From contig JANXAL010000069.1 of the NCBI GenBank assembly GCA_025062325.1, forward strand, positions 1 to 64,000: DNA of 64,000 nt. Reading direction: 5' to 3'. The stretch's first letter is position 1. Every line of letters starts with the position of its first letter. A model generated the notes under the pieces. That model was not told the origin of the DNA, ran no database searches, and saw nothing but the letters and a program-made list of their open reading frames with translations. A program made the position numbers and the translations under genes. Below, piece after piece: positions 53,201-61,772 of this stretch. This DNA is from Roseiflexus sp. Its GTDB lineage: Bacteria; Chloroflexota; Chloroflexia; Chloroflexales; Roseiflexaceae.

Positions 53201-53677
53201 AGTGTAGTAGAGGAGCGTAGGGGTGAATCCCAGCAGCACGCCTGCCAGCAACGCACCGCGTGCTCCCAGATATGGGCGCAGCATCCAGGCGGAGGCGACG
53301 AGCGCAATCCCAGCCGCCGCCTGCGGCAGGCGCGCCTGCATGTCCCCGTCGCCAAACAGAAAATAGGAGAAGAGGGTCAGCACGTAGAGCGATGGTCCGT
53401 GATACACCGGGTCGTAGCAGTAAGTGGCCGAGACGCGCCCACCCCAGCAGATGAAGCCGCCCGCACCGGTGTAGAACTTCCAGCTCATCCAGGCGTGGAT
53501 CGACTCGTCGTGGTGGAGCGCCATACGCCCCAGCCCGTACAGGTGTGCGATAACACTGGCGACCAGCAGCAACGCAAACAGCAGCACATCGCTCGAAAGC
53601 CACGCCAGGCTCAGCGGGCGGTCCAGCCCGACAGGCGCTGCGGCGACACTGCGAGGATCACGTGAAAGAATAGCCAT
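50237..53677 (-). CDS. TIGR03663-type membrane glycosyltransferase fused to an NHL beta-propeller
   Basis: A 1146-residue protein. Residues about 25-560 hold a dozen or more membrane helices with GT-C hallmarks in the first outer loop (MALHHDESIHAWMSWKFYTG) and YYTRFARHDGLMVLWTLW, the pattern of TIGR03663/Agl23-like proteins. Residues about 560-820 form an extracytoplasmic domain. Residues about 825-1146 are NHL repeats (QPRGVAVDPQGNIIVSDSAN, EPRGVAVDAAGNIYVADTWN, GPRGVAVDAEGNVYIADTGN). The propeller should sit outside the cell. It probably transfers sugars from polyprenyl carriers; the acceptor is unknown. AGGGATGA precedes the ATG. Confidence 0.85.
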   Translation of the reverse strand: MAILSRDPRSVAAAPVGLDRPLSLAWLSSDVLLFALLLVASVIAHLYGLGRMALHHDESIHAWMSWKFYTGAGGFICWGGRVSATYCYDPVYHGPSLYVLTLFSYFLFGDGDMQARLPQAAAGIALVASAWMLRPYLGARGALLAGVLLGFTPTLLYYTRFARHDGLMVLWTLWIVIGFFRYLDTAQPRYLYLLAVGVALALATHELYYILGFIFGWFLIIRVLYELLPRRTMTIALGSIAGIAALVELSIITGLWYGRLTPTLRADGISLLFFTVASGGLIMSRVWDPMPVFVPRFVALWQEQRTALWTALSALASIFVVLYSAFFADMRSVFDGLYAGLAYWLGSQQEYARGDQPWYYYLMLMSLYEPLAFFGGLAATVYLFTRGVRLHRQERTAQDQQEMPSHDGIETARVAPVEAETHMSFVGRPAMALFPLFLAFWFLCSLVAFSWAGEKMPWLNSHIALPANLLLAWTLARLGASLNLRTLDRRAWLVPPALILLFMALAVAFWRFGQPAVGQQRLANLLQGILALILASGLIYLIVRAAQWAGTRAALTLCTLTVAALVGAYTLRSTWLVVYDHPDTPVEPMVYTQSTPDTPLIVAQIRDLAISQTRNARSVNDPTGGLSMPVIMDRGDPAQDGEGSLAWPYQWYLRDFKRLETRSSDDFRSATPDTFLVDPPQGAGERILAPVVMVSRVSLNSNAQQALEANYVRLYDTKLNWWFPEGNKCDPQSPGYKRFYFAYPGSAGDIAKACPGLQPQDAPPVWAPIFWIFDSSHWANTGRYLLYRELPPPLRLDGREMSVWVRRDLARVGEAPAVAATSSVIKLVATDIFGEFGSEPGQLIQPRGVAVDPQGNIIVSDSANHRLIVFDPSGTPIRTIGEFGNGDGQFYEPRGVAVDAAGNIYVADTWNARIVKLDSQGTFLASWGVGREDFGDGRRASPTGGTQEQNLARPLDFFGPRGVAVDAEGNVYIADTGNKRIVVTDSDGNYKYQWGYDGSAAGQFNEPIGVAIDENGTVFVADTWNSRVQAFARGENGQVDPLPYATWRIPGWQPQTYEDPFIAARGRRVVISVPLRNILMLTDDNGIGLLAWGGSGSDVASVRQPCGVAFAPDDSVIVVDRGNARIMRFSLPNVAPPTTTNGVPLQ

Positions 53678-53800
53678 CGTTCATCCCTGCCAGAACTAGC
53701 GCACATTGCCCAATCCATATGAATCCGTCTCAATCCGCGCGTATCCGTGTTCTCTCACATGCACATGCCGCGCGTAGGGGAGAGCGACAGTTTACTGAGT

Positions 53801-56299
53801 CTACCTCTCGCCGCCGAACCCCAGCCCCATCTCCGGCGCCACTTCGGGGCGCACCGCGACGACAAAATCGGTCGAGCCGAGCGGGTGCGGCGGAACGCGG
53901 TACAGGATGTACTGCCAGAATTGCTGCGAGGTGCGCGGGTCGAACGGTTGACGCAGCATGCGCATCAGGAGCGAGGAGCGCTCGGTAACCGGCGCCGTCA
54001 TCCAATCGCGCGGCAGGCGGTAGGTCTCATCTTCCGGGAACCACCAGCGCAACGGGTAGCGCTGTACCTGAAACCCTTCCAGAAACCGGCGGTTCTGCTC
54101 GTTCTCATAGTTCTCAAGCAACATCAGCACAGCAATCACATCGTCCCCCGGCGCGCGCTGCAAGATCGGCGGCTGCTCTTCGGCGCGAGCGAAGCGGATA
54201 CGGTACCAGTCCCAAACCGTTTCGTTGTCGTACCAGACTGTTGCAGTCGTGGCGCTGCTGCGACGGCGAAGCGCTTCGTCGAGCCGGTCGATCACCCGCT
54301 TCACATCTGGCGATGTCTGAGTGTAAATCATCATTTCGCGCGGGATGTCGCCGTAGCGAAAACTGAGCTGATAGGCGCTGCGCAGCGTGTACGCCGCGAC
54401 GATCAACGTCACGCCAGCCGCCAGGGCGCCGATGGCCCAGCGCCGACCGCGCAGCATCCAGGCGCCTGCCGTAAGCAGCGCGGTCAGCACAATCCAGAGC
54501 GGCGTAATCCACGGCGTCAACCCTGCCAGTTGCGTATCGGTGTGGGTGGTGACAGTGATCAGGAGCAGGCAGTAGACGCTGATGACCGTCAGCAGCGCCA
54601 GAAAGACAGGGAATGGGCGCGCGATCCGGCTTAGCGAAAAGCTGTCTGGCGCCTGCCCGTCATCAATGCCGCGACGCCACCAGTCCAGGGTGCGCCCCGC
54701 CGCCCATGCTCCCAGCAACGTCAGCGGCAGCGCGACGTGCACTGTCAGCCAGGGCATCTTTTCGCCCGCCCACGAATAGAGCGCAAAGGTGGCAATACTC
54801 CACCACACCAGGACGAACGGCAGCCAGGAAGCCGGATCAGCGCTATGCGACGTCGCTGCTGCATCTGCGCCAGACTCGCGCCCATTGGTGGAAGAAGCGG
54901 CGTTATGGTCTCTCCGCATCAGTCGGCGCCATCCAAGCACACCCGCCATTGCCAGACCGATCACACCCCAGAGGATGAGCAACGGCTCGTAGATCGCCAG
55001 CAGCACCGCGTAGTAGTGCGGCGGCTGCCCGCCGCGCTCGACCTCATGTTGCGCCAGCCAGTAGAGGAGCGAGCCGGTCGTGCCGGTGATGACCCCGGCA
55101 GTGTTGGTAAGAAAGGCGGTGAAAAACAGGGTGTAGATTAGGAAGAACAACCCGCCAGCAATCAGCAGGCGCCGCCCTTCTCCCAGACTTGCAAACGTTG
55201 CCACTGTCGGATCGCCGCTGGCGCAGGCGCGTTCCCAGATCGTCGTGTTGGTCGCATCACGTCGTCGCCAGACGACCCACCACAGCGCCCCCAACGTTGT
55301 TGGGACGAGCACAAGCCCGGTCAGAATTGCCGGATGACTGACGAACTCGCCGAGTTTGATGAAGTACAGCCCGAAATTATCGTCTGGTTGATGGCGGACG
55401 CACAGCGCATAATTGTTGTCGAACGTCGCCAGCGGGGGCCAGCCGAAGATGGGCCCGGGGCGGGCGACGCGCATTGGGTTGGGGGGCGGGAAGGGTTGCA
55501 ATTCGCTGGGGCAGATGTACGGTCCGGCGACCCGATTGACCGTATCGCTCTCTGGAAACGGGCGCTCCGGGTAGCCCGGCAGCCAGAAAACCAGCGCCAC
55601 GACTACGATGCCCAGCGCTGCCACAATTGCTGTGCCCGGCTTCCACACCTTCCAGAAGAAGACGAGCGCAACCAGCGGCGCGAAGATCGCCATGTACAGA
55701 AAGAACGTCTCCATCGTCACGAACATAAACGCCAGCGCCAGCGCGACCACATACAGCCACAGCGGGCGGCGGGTGGTCGCATAGCGCACCGCGCCGATCA
55801 GCGCCAGCAACTCGAACAGGATGGTGTAAGGATCGTGACGAAGGAAGCGAGCAATGTACATGAACGCGGGAGAAATGAGAATATAGGTCGAAGCCAGCAG
55901 CGCCGCGCTGCGCCCCAGTTCACGGCGCAACAGGTACGGCAGCATCACCAGAGCAATGCCGAACAGGGCCGGACCCAGGCGCGCGGTTGCATCGCTGACG
56001 CTGAAGAGGAAATAGATCAGCGCGCCGAAGAAGTAGAGAAAGGGTCCGTGCAGCAGCGGGTCGTGCGCGTACCCCTCGCCGCGAAAGACCAGCCACGAAA
56101 AATAGGCATGCAACGTCTCATCATGATGGAGCGCACGATCACCCAACCCCCAGAGGCGTGAGATCACTGCCAGCAGCAGGATAACCAGGTAGGCAGCGTG
56201 TTCGAGCGAGATGGTCGCTGTGCGTGAGCGCGTCGTTGCGGGAGCTGTACTTTCGCCAGACGGTGCGGTGACCTGCGGCGGGAGTTCGGCAATTGACAT
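53801..56299 (-). CDS. TIGR03663-type membrane glycosyltransferase
   Basis: An 832-residue paralogue of the neighbouring 1146-residue protein without the NHL part. GT-C features are GDRALHHDETLHAYFSWLVF and FMYIARFLRHDPYTILFELL, with about twelve helices and a C-terminal outer domain ending RVPPHPLGSTDFVVAVRP. Both proteins share the SWAGEKMPWL motif late in the membrane region. AGGAA precedes the ATG. It is transcribed toward its paralogue with a 120-bp gap, so the pair is likely one operon assembling one surface glycan or glycoprotein. Confidence 0.85.
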   Translation of the reverse strand: MSIAELPPQVTAPSGESTAPATTRSRTATISLEHAAYLVILLLAVISRLWGLGDRALHHDETLHAYFSWLVFRGEGYAHDPLLHGPFLYFFGALIYFLFSVSDATARLGPALFGIALVMLPYLLRRELGRSAALLASTYILISPAFMYIARFLRHDPYTILFELLALIGAVRYATTRRPLWLYVVALALAFMFVTMETFFLYMAIFAPLVALVFFWKVWKPGTAIVAALGIVVVALVFWLPGYPERPFPESDTVNRVAGPYICPSELQPFPPPNPMRVARPGPIFGWPPLATFDNNYALCVRHQPDDNFGLYFIKLGEFVSHPAILTGLVLVPTTLGALWWVVWRRRDATNTTIWERACASGDPTVATFASLGEGRRLLIAGGLFFLIYTLFFTAFLTNTAGVITGTTGSLLYWLAQHEVERGGQPPHYYAVLLAIYEPLLILWGVIGLAMAGVLGWRRLMRRDHNAASSTNGRESGADAAATSHSADPASWLPFVLVWWSIATFALYSWAGEKMPWLTVHVALPLTLLGAWAAGRTLDWWRRGIDDGQAPDSFSLSRIARPFPVFLALLTVISVYCLLLITVTTHTDTQLAGLTPWITPLWIVLTALLTAGAWMLRGRRWAIGALAAGVTLIVAAYTLRSAYQLSFRYGDIPREMMIYTQTSPDVKRVIDRLDEALRRRSSATTATVWYDNETVWDWYRIRFARAEEQPPILQRAPGDDVIAVLMLLENYENEQNRRFLEGFQVQRYPLRWWFPEDETYRLPRDWMTAPVTERSSLLMRMLRQPFDPRTSQQFWQYILYRVPPHPLGSTDFVVAVRPEVAPEMGLGFGGER

Positions 56300-56379
56300 G
56301 GTTCCTAGCTCAACGACCTCCGGTATTCAGCCACGGCGAGATTGTACACGATGCATGAGCGGAACCGCAACTCTAGAGG
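56300..56379. other. Short spacer between Crp-type regulator and glycosyltransferase gene
   Basis: No gene. The Crp-type regulator stops at 56,380 and the glycosyltransferase starts at 56,299 on the same strand. No clear terminator is seen. Confidence 0.4.
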
Positions 56380-57060
56380 TCACGAATACGCCAAATTTCT
56401 GAGCCGCACCAGGTCGATCAGGTGAATAGCGTCGTCATCATCCTGGATCAATCCGGCGGCGCGAAAATCGCCAATGGCTTTAGTGACCGTTTCACGATGG
56501 GATCCGATCAGCTCAGCGAGCTGCTGATGCGTGGAGCGCACCGTCGGCGGCCAATCCTGCCGTTCTGCCCACAGTCCGAGCAGCGCTGCCGCCAGGCGTT
56601 GTGGCACGCTCTTGAAGGCGATGTCGGCCAGTTTGCGTTCGACGGCGCGCAGCCGTCGACTCATCGCAGTGATAAGCCGTAGCGCCAACGATGGCTGCTC
56701 GCGCAGCGCGCGGCGCAACGTCTCTCGGTGAACAGCGCCGACCGAGCAGGGTGTGACGCTGATCGCATAACTGTCGTAGTGCGTCCCTTCTGCCAGCGCT
56801 ATCTCGCCAAAGATAGCGGGCGCGTCGAGGAGCAACACAGTGAGGGCGCGTCCTTCAGGCGAGATGGTATAGAGCCGAACTCGTCCCTGGTAGAGCAGGT
56901 AGATTGCTGCGCCCGGATCTTCCAGGCCGTAAAACACATGCCCGGCAGGGCGCTGATTTGCTGCGATCTCGCCATGAATGTCGCGCAGCGCCGACATCAA
57001 CTGCGGGAAGAGATCGGCATCGGTGATGACATCGACCGGCGGCGGATCAGGCGCGGTCAC
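56380..57060 (-). CDS. Crp/Fnr family transcriptional regulator
   Basis: About 226 residues. The N-terminal cyclic-nucleotide-binding-type beta-roll has GRVRLYTISPEGRALTVLLL and FGEIALAEGTHYDSYA; a central helix leads to a C-terminal winged helix with RSTHQQLAELIGSHRETVTK as the recognition helix. No Cys cluster of an Fnr type is present, so it is Crp-like rather than oxygen-sensing. GTG at 57,060 with GGAG seven nt upstream is preferred; GTG at 57,078 is possible. It overlaps the phosphatase stop, suggesting coupling. Confidence 0.85.
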   Translation of the reverse strand: MTAPDPPPVDVITDADLFPQLMSALRDIHGEIAANQRPAGHVFYGLEDPGAAIYLLYQGRVRLYTISPEGRALTVLLLDAPAIFGEIALAEGTHYDSYAISVTPCSVGAVHRETLRRALREQPSLALRLITAMSRRLRAVERKLADIAFKSVPQRLAAALLGLWAERQDWPPTVRSTHQQLAELIGSHRETVTKAIGDFRAAGLIQDDDDAIHLIDLVRLRNLAYS

Positions 57061-57709
57061 GCTCAGACTCCAGTTCACGCAAGTGCCAGCAGTCGTTATG
57101 GGCGATCAACTGCCATTCCACCCGACCATCGCGGCTGGTCATCTGTCGCCAGTGGGTGATGGCGGTATTCTGCGCGTGGAACGCGTTCCTCCCGCGCGCG
57201 TGAGGTCCAAGCCCTAGCATGAAGAGGAAGGACACTTCGATGATGCCGCCATGACAGACAGCCACGATCGTCTGCCCACGATGACGGGTAATCAACCGCT
57301 CGAGCGCCGCCGATGCACGAAACTGAAAACTGGCCCAGCTTTCGCCGCCAGGAGCGATAGGAGTGAAATACTCTTTGAAAAACAGGCTCATCTGCGGGAA
57401 ACGGGCGCGTGCTTCGTCGATGTGCATCCCATCCGCTTCGCCGGGCCGCAGTTCCTGAAGGTCGTCATCCCAGTGGATCGGCAGCCTAAGCGCCTCTGCC
57501 ACGGCTTCGGCGGTCATCCGGGCGCGCGGCAGTGTGCTGGCATACAGGACGTCGGCGGCAATCTCACCACGCGCCAGGCGGCGAGCAAGCGCCTGCACCT
57601 GTGCCACTCCCCGCTCTGTCAATCCCCGGTCGCCGCGCATCCCTCCCACGATTGGTTCAACATTAGAAAACGCCTCGCCATGGCGGATCAAATACAGATT
57701 GGTGATCAT
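57047..57709 (-). CDS. Histidine phosphatase family protein
   Basis: A 220-residue phosphoglycerate mutase-like phosphatase. The catalytic histidine lies in LYLIRHGEAFSN, the conserved Arg pair in STLPRARMTAEAVAEAL, the acid in LQELRPGEADGM and the second histidine in VAVCHGGIIEVS. Substrate unknown; members act on sugar phosphates or phosphoserine. It precedes and overlaps the Crp-type gene. Confidence 0.9.
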   Translation of the reverse strand: MITNLYLIRHGEAFSNVEPIVGGMRGDRGLTERGVAQVQALARRLARGEIAADVLYASTLPRARMTAEAVAEALRLPIHWDDDLQELRPGEADGMHIDEARARFPQMSLFFKEYFTPIAPGGESWASFQFRASAALERLITRHRGQTIVAVCHGGIIEVSFLFMLGLGPHARGRNAFHAQNTAITHWRQMTSRDGRVEWQLIAHNDCWHLRELESERDRA

Positions 57710-57894
57710 ATAACCTCGAATACTTGCCGCCCGTGTGAGGGCTGGTCGGATAGACGGCTTCTCCGGTCGTGCTACATCCCATACTTACTGCCCACGTGAG
57801 GGTGGGTTTGAGACCCACCCTTATGCGGTCCAGCCTTACGCGGGCCAATCCTGGTGGTACTGTGAGCCGGTCGGCGAGCGTCTCCCGCCATTAT
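57710..57894. repeat. Gap with a GTGGGT-type palindrome
   Basis: 57,795-57,825 reads CGTGAGGGTGGGTTTGAGAC followed by CCACCCTTATG, a variant of the GGGCGGGTCT palindrome. No gene. Confidence 0.6.
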
Positions 57895-58320
57895 CTACGA
57901 TCGCCTGGCGGCAATCAGCGCAAACGCGCTCCGCCAGAGGGTCATGATCGTCAGCACTGCGATGAATGTTACCAGCGCAAACGAGAGAGGAATAGTCGTC
58001 TGCCGAATGAAGGCGCGCAATCCCAGGCTCACGGGCCAGGCGACAAGCCAGGTCAGCGTGGTGCGCGCCAGCATGCGCTGCGGCGCTCCGGTGATGTCGG
58101 CGCGATACGCGCCGATCAGCGGCGCAACCGCAAACCAACCAATGATGAACGGCGCTGCCGTCTCTGTAACTTGCGCCAGCGCTGTCAACCCGGCATCCTC
58201 ACCATGGCTGGCGCGCCCGATCGCTGCGAAGACCAGCAGCGCCAGCGCGTCGCCGATGACCAGAAGCGCGGTTCGGCGCCTGGTGGCTAATGAATGATGT
58301 GACTGTTCGTGAAGCGCCAT
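57895..58320 (-). CDS. DUF3054 family membrane protein
   Basis: A 141-residue protein with four hydrophobic helices: LLVIGDALALLVFAAIG, FIIGWFAVAPLIGAY, LTWLVAWPVSLGLRAFI and SFALVTFIAVLTIMTLWR. The GDALALLVFAAIGRASHG opening and the GWFAVAPLIGAY segment match DUF3054. The start at 58,320 follows GGAAGG; an ATG two codons upstream is possible. Function unknown. Confidence 0.8.
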   Translation of the reverse strand: MALHEQSHHSLATRRRTALLVIGDALALLVFAAIGRASHGEDAGLTALAQVTETAAPFIIGWFAVAPLIGAYRADITGAPQRMLARTTLTWLVAWPVSLGLRAFIRQTTIPLSFALVTFIAVLTIMTLWRSAFALIAARRS

Positions 58321-58402
58321 CACCATTCCTTCCTGCGGGGCCGCCTGTCGGCACGCCGTCTCAGCGTGCCGTTGCTTCCTCACAGGCAGTATACCATGCA
58401 AT

Positions 58403-59431
58403 CTACGGTCGCCGCAGGGTGATGATCGTCGCTTCAGGCGGGCAGAGGAGTCGCAGCGGCGCGCCGCCAAGCCCGCGCGATACGTAGAGGATCAAACCAT
58501 CGACCTGATACTCGCCGATGACGTAGCGTTTCCCATGGCGCGGCAGGGTGAAGGGACCGAGCAGCGGGAGGCGCAGGTGCCCGCCGTGCGTATGCCCCGA
58601 CAGTTGAACGTGAATGCCAGCGTGCGCTGCGCTCTCGGCTATGTCGGGCGCGTGGGAGAGCAGCACTTTGAACCCGCCGGTCGGCACGCCACGCAGCGCC
58701 TGCCGGAGCGATGGTCGCCCGTCCCACACATCATCAATGCCGATCAGCCATAGATCGCCGCCGTTCCACGACAACCGGCGGTGTTCGTTAAGCAGCAGCG
58801 GGATGTTTGCCAGTTTCAACGCAGCGTGCAGGTCCGCCAGCCCCTCCCAGTGATCGTGGTTGCCCGGCACGGCATAGACGCCGAGCGGCGCGCGCAATCC
58901 GCGCAGCAACCGCGGCACCTCGGGAATCGCCCAGTGATGGGTGACGATATCGCCGGTGAGCACGATCAGGTCGGGGCGTTCACGCTGCATCTGCTCAATG
59001 CCCCATCTCAGGTTCGTCTCACTATAGTGAAACCCGAGATGGCTATCGGTCAGTTGACCAATGCGCAGCCCGTCGAGTTCCGGGGGCAACGCCGGGATGC
59101 GCAGGGTCACCCGCTCCAGAATAGGGTGCGCTGGCTCGCCAAACAGCATATGACCAAGCGCTGCAGCGCTGAACGCTCCACCTGCCGCTGCGACGGGCCA
59201 GCCGAACAGACCGATCCCCGCAAGCCCGGCAGCGGTTGCCGCAGCGCCAAGGCTGAGCCACCCAGGGTTGATATGCAGTTGTGTTGCCTCAATCGTCTGA
59301 CGGCCGCGCAGCGCTCGCCGCTTGCGCGGCCGGACCCTTAGCGCATGCGGTCCGTGTGGGTGTATTTCGATGGGCACGTGGTATTCCTTTGCCGGGACGA
59401 ACCTTGGTTTCGATGCGGTCAGCAGTGTCAT
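58403..59431 (-). CDS. Calcineurin-like metallophosphoesterase, YaeI/YkuE type
   Basis: A 342-residue protein. Two hydrophobic helices near residues 58-95 anchor it, then a phosphoesterase domain shows all metal motifs: LTDSHLG, LTGDIV, VPGNHDHW, LLSHAPD and LSGHTHGG. Relatives include UDP-diacylglucosamine pyrophosphatase-like and membrane-associated phosphodiesterases. GGAG lies about 8 nt before the ATG, preceded by a telomere-like heptamer run. The substrate cannot be told from sequence. Confidence 0.88.
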   Translation of the reverse strand: MTLLTASKPRFVPAKEYHVPIEIHPHGPHALRVRPRKRRALRGRQTIEATQLHINPGWLSLGAAATAAGLAGIGLFGWPVAAAGGAFSAAALGHMLFGEPAHPILERVTLRIPALPPELDGLRIGQLTDSHLGFHYSETNLRWGIEQMQRERPDLIVLTGDIVTHHWAIPEVPRLLRGLRAPLGVYAVPGNHDHWEGLADLHAALKLANIPLLLNEHRRLSWNGGDLWLIGIDDVWDGRPSLRQALRGVPTGGFKVLLSHAPDIAESAAHAGIHVQLSGHTHGGHLRLPLLGPFTLPRHGKRYVIGEYQVDGLILYVSRGLGGAPLRLLCPPEATIITLRRP

Positions 59432-59446
59432 GTGCGATGCTCCAAT

Positions 59447-59474
59447 GGGTTAGGGGTTAAGGATTAAGGGTTAG
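59447..59474 (-). repeat. Telomere-like heptamer run before the phosphoesterase gene
   Basis: On the minus strand CTAACCCTTAATCCTTAACC then CCTAACCC and CATTGGAGC, leading to the ATG at 59,431. Third instance of the csm6-type arrangement in the window. Further ACCTTCAACC-type heptamers extend to about 59,520. Confidence 0.8.
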
Positions 59475-59646
59475 CATCTGCCCACCTTTGACCTTCAACC
59501 TTTGAACTTTACAATCTTCGACCCTCACACCTCATGCCCCTCGCCTCTTGCCTCCCTCAGCATACCACACGAAGTTTACAATCTGATGACCGCTCGCTGA
59601 CGTACAATTCCATCAACCTGTCAGATTGATTGTCGATTGCATGCGC

Positions 59647-59660
59647 TATACTTTGAGCGT
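59647..59660 (+). promoter_or_regulatory. -10 box adjacent to the LCP gene start
   Basis: TATACT (59,647-59,652) lies 8 nt before the ATG at 59,661, without a ribosome-binding site between. A weak -35 (GATTGA, 59,624-59,629) is 17 bp upstream. A leaderless transcript is suggested. Confidence 0.4.
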
Positions 59661-61043
59661 ATGCGCGACAGATACGATAGCGAACCAACCAATCGACCGC
59701 CGCGCCAGCGCGCGTACACCGGCGAGACGATAGTTATGCGGCGCGCGCGTGTTGCTGCGCCTCCAGTCCAGCGCAGCGTGTGGCAGCGCATCCGGCGCGC
59801 GCTGATGTTGACTGGCGTTCTTCTGGCGGCGCTCATCGCGCTGCTCTACTGGCAGTTTGCTGCTGCCGTTGCGCCGCTGATCGTCGCCGATGCTCGTCCG
59901 TTCCCGCCGCTCAATCCGCCGGGCACAGCGATGAATGTTCTGCTCATCGGCGTCGATGAGCGCCCCGATCATCCGGAAGAAGGAGTGCGCAGCGACACCC
60001 TCATCGTCGTCCGCCTCGACACAATCGGTCGGCGGATCAGTCTGCTCTCTATCCCGCGCGATACGCGCGTTGATGTGCGCGACATCGGTCCGACCAAGAT
60101 CAATGTCGCCTACGGGTATGGCTACGCGGCTGCGAGGGAACTCTACGGCGAGAAAACGATGCCAGCGCAGGGGGGTATGGCGCTGGCCGCCGAGACCGTC
60201 GGGCAGTTTCTCGATCTTCCCATCCATTACACAGCGCAGATCAATTTCGACGGGTTTGCGCGCGTGATCGACGCGCTCGGCGGCGTGACCATTGATGTGC
60301 CGCGCCGGATTGTCGATGATGCCTACCCGACCCCCGATTTTGGCACGGTGCGCGTTGAGTTCGAGCCTGGTCCCCAGCGGATGGACGGCGCGCGGGCGTT
60401 GATCTACGCCCGCACCCGCCACGCCGACAGCGATTTCGGGCGCGCCGAACGCCAGCAGCAGGTCATCCGCGCCGTGATTGAAGAACTTCGCGCCCGCGGT
60501 CCGATTGGCGCAGCGCTGCTGCTGCCATCACTCGGCCGGGCGCTTGATGGCGCGTTTGCGACCACCCTGCCGCTGTCGCGCCCTGATATGTTACTGGGGA
60601 TGGGATGGATTGCAACCGGGCTCGACCCGGCGGCGATCGGGCAATACCGCATCGCACCCGACACCGCGCCCAACTTCCGCGAAATCGGGTCTGACATTCT
60701 CTGGGACCCGGCAGAGGTGCGCAAGGTAGTGCGCGACTTCTTGGCGACACCCGGCGTCGAAACCGAAGATGCGCGGATTCAGGTGCTGAACGGTGCTGGT
60801 GTCACCGGACTGGCGCGGCGCGTCAGCGGCGAGCTGGAGTCGGCAGGGTTCACCGTTGTGCCTGCCGCCGATGCGCCACGCAGCGACGTTCCCCGTACCG
60901 TCGTGTATGATGTGACTGGCAAACCCGCCACTGCCCGACGCCTGGCTGCGCTGCTCAACGCCGAGATCCGGCGCGGTCCGCCCGATGGTGTTAGTCCGAC
61001 GGTCGACATTATCGTGGTGCTAGGGCGGGATCAGGTGAAATAA
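59661..61043 (+). CDS. LytR-CpsA-Psr family protein with LytR C-terminal domain
   Basis: A 460-residue protein. A cytoplasmic basic tail, one membrane helix (ALMLTGVLLAALIALLYWQF) and an outer LCP domain with LIGVDERPDHPEEGVRSDTL, the phosphate-binding Arg in LLSIPRDTRVDV and KINVAYGYG. The last 95 residues form a LytR_C domain (IQVLNGAGVTGLARRVSGEL). LCP enzymes attach polyprenyl-linked glycopolymers to the cell wall. The ATG at 59,661 is used; TTG at 59,637 is an unlikely alternative. It may work with the nearby glycan genes; this is inference. Confidence 0.9.
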   Translation: MRDRYDSEPTNRPPRQRAYTGETIVMRRARVAAPPVQRSVWQRIRRALMLTGVLLAALIALLYWQFAAAVAPLIVADARPFPPLNPPGTAMNVLLIGVDERPDHPEEGVRSDTLIVVRLDTIGRRISLLSIPRDTRVDVRDIGPTKINVAYGYGYAAARELYGEKTMPAQGGMALAAETVGQFLDLPIHYTAQINFDGFARVIDALGGVTIDVPRRIVDDAYPTPDFGTVRVEFEPGPQRMDGARALIYARTRHADSDFGRAERQQQVIRAVIEELRARGPIGAALLLPSLGRALDGAFATTLPLSRPDMLLGMGWIATGLDPAAIGQYRIAPDTAPNFREIGSDILWDPAEVRKVVRDFLATPGVETEDARIQVLNGAGVTGLARRVSGELESAGFTVVPAADAPRSDVPRTVVYDVTGKPATARRLAALLNAEIRRGPPDGVSPTVDIIVVLGRDQVK

Positions 61044-61064
61044 CCTTAATGCAGGAGCATGCCA

Positions 61065-61772
61065 ATGACCCGTGAGTATGACGTGATCACGTTCGACTGC
61101 TACGGCACGCTGATCGATTGGGACGCTGGCATCCGCAGCGGGTTTGCGGCTGCAGCGCAACGTGCTGGCGTCACTGTTGATCTTGACGCTGCGCTGGCTG
61201 CCTACCACGCCATTGAGCCACAGGTCGAGGCATCCGAATACCGCCCTTACCGCCAGGTGTTGGCGGAGACGGCGCAGCGTGCAGCCGCGACGCTCGGCTG
61301 GCCCATGGACGACGATACGGCGCAGTTTTTTGCGGCGACGCTGCCCCAATGGCCCCCGTTCGCCGACACAAATCCGGCGCTTGAGCAGTTGTACGCTGCC
61401 GGGTACCGCCTGGGCATTCTGTCGAATGTGGACGATGATCTGCTCGCAGCGACGATCAGACATTTCACGGCGCCAATCGATCTGATTGTCACGGCGCAGC
61501 AGGTCGGCTCATACAAGCCGAATATCGGCCACTTCGTCGCTGCTCGCGAGCGGATCGGCGGGTTGCGCTGGCTGCACGTTGCGCAGAGCCATTTTCACGA
61601 TGTTGTGCCCGCCGCGCGAATGGGGTTGCCAGTCGTATGGGTCAACCGCAAGCGTGAACCCTTGCCGCCGGATGGACCCGCGCCGCTTGCCGAAGTGCCT
61701 GATTTGCGGGCATTTGTGGAGTGGATTGGGGGTAGGAGAGCCGAGAACCAGGAACCGGCAACTGAGAACTGA
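61065..61772 (+). CDS. HAD superfamily hydrolase, haloacid dehalogenase-like
   Basis: A 235-residue HAD hydrolase. Motif I is VITFDCYGTLIDW (nucleophile Asp), motif II is LGILSNVDDDL, motif III Lys is in SYKPNIGHFVAA and motif IV is QSHFHDVVPAARMGLPVVW. The pattern fits type II haloacid dehalogenase-like proteins. The ATG at 61,065 is chosen because AGGAG ends seven nt upstream; the ATG at 61,059 is too close. Substrate unknown. Confidence 0.88.
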   Translation: MTREYDVITFDCYGTLIDWDAGIRSGFAAAAQRAGVTVDLDAALAAYHAIEPQVEASEYRPYRQVLAETAQRAAATLGWPMDDDTAQFFAATLPQWPPFADTNPALEQLYAAGYRLGILSNVDDDLLAATIRHFTAPIDLIVTAQQVGSYKPNIGHFVAARERIGGLRWLHVAQSHFHDVVPAARMGLPVVWVNRKREPLPPDGPAPLAEVPDLRAFVEWIGGRRAENQEPATEN

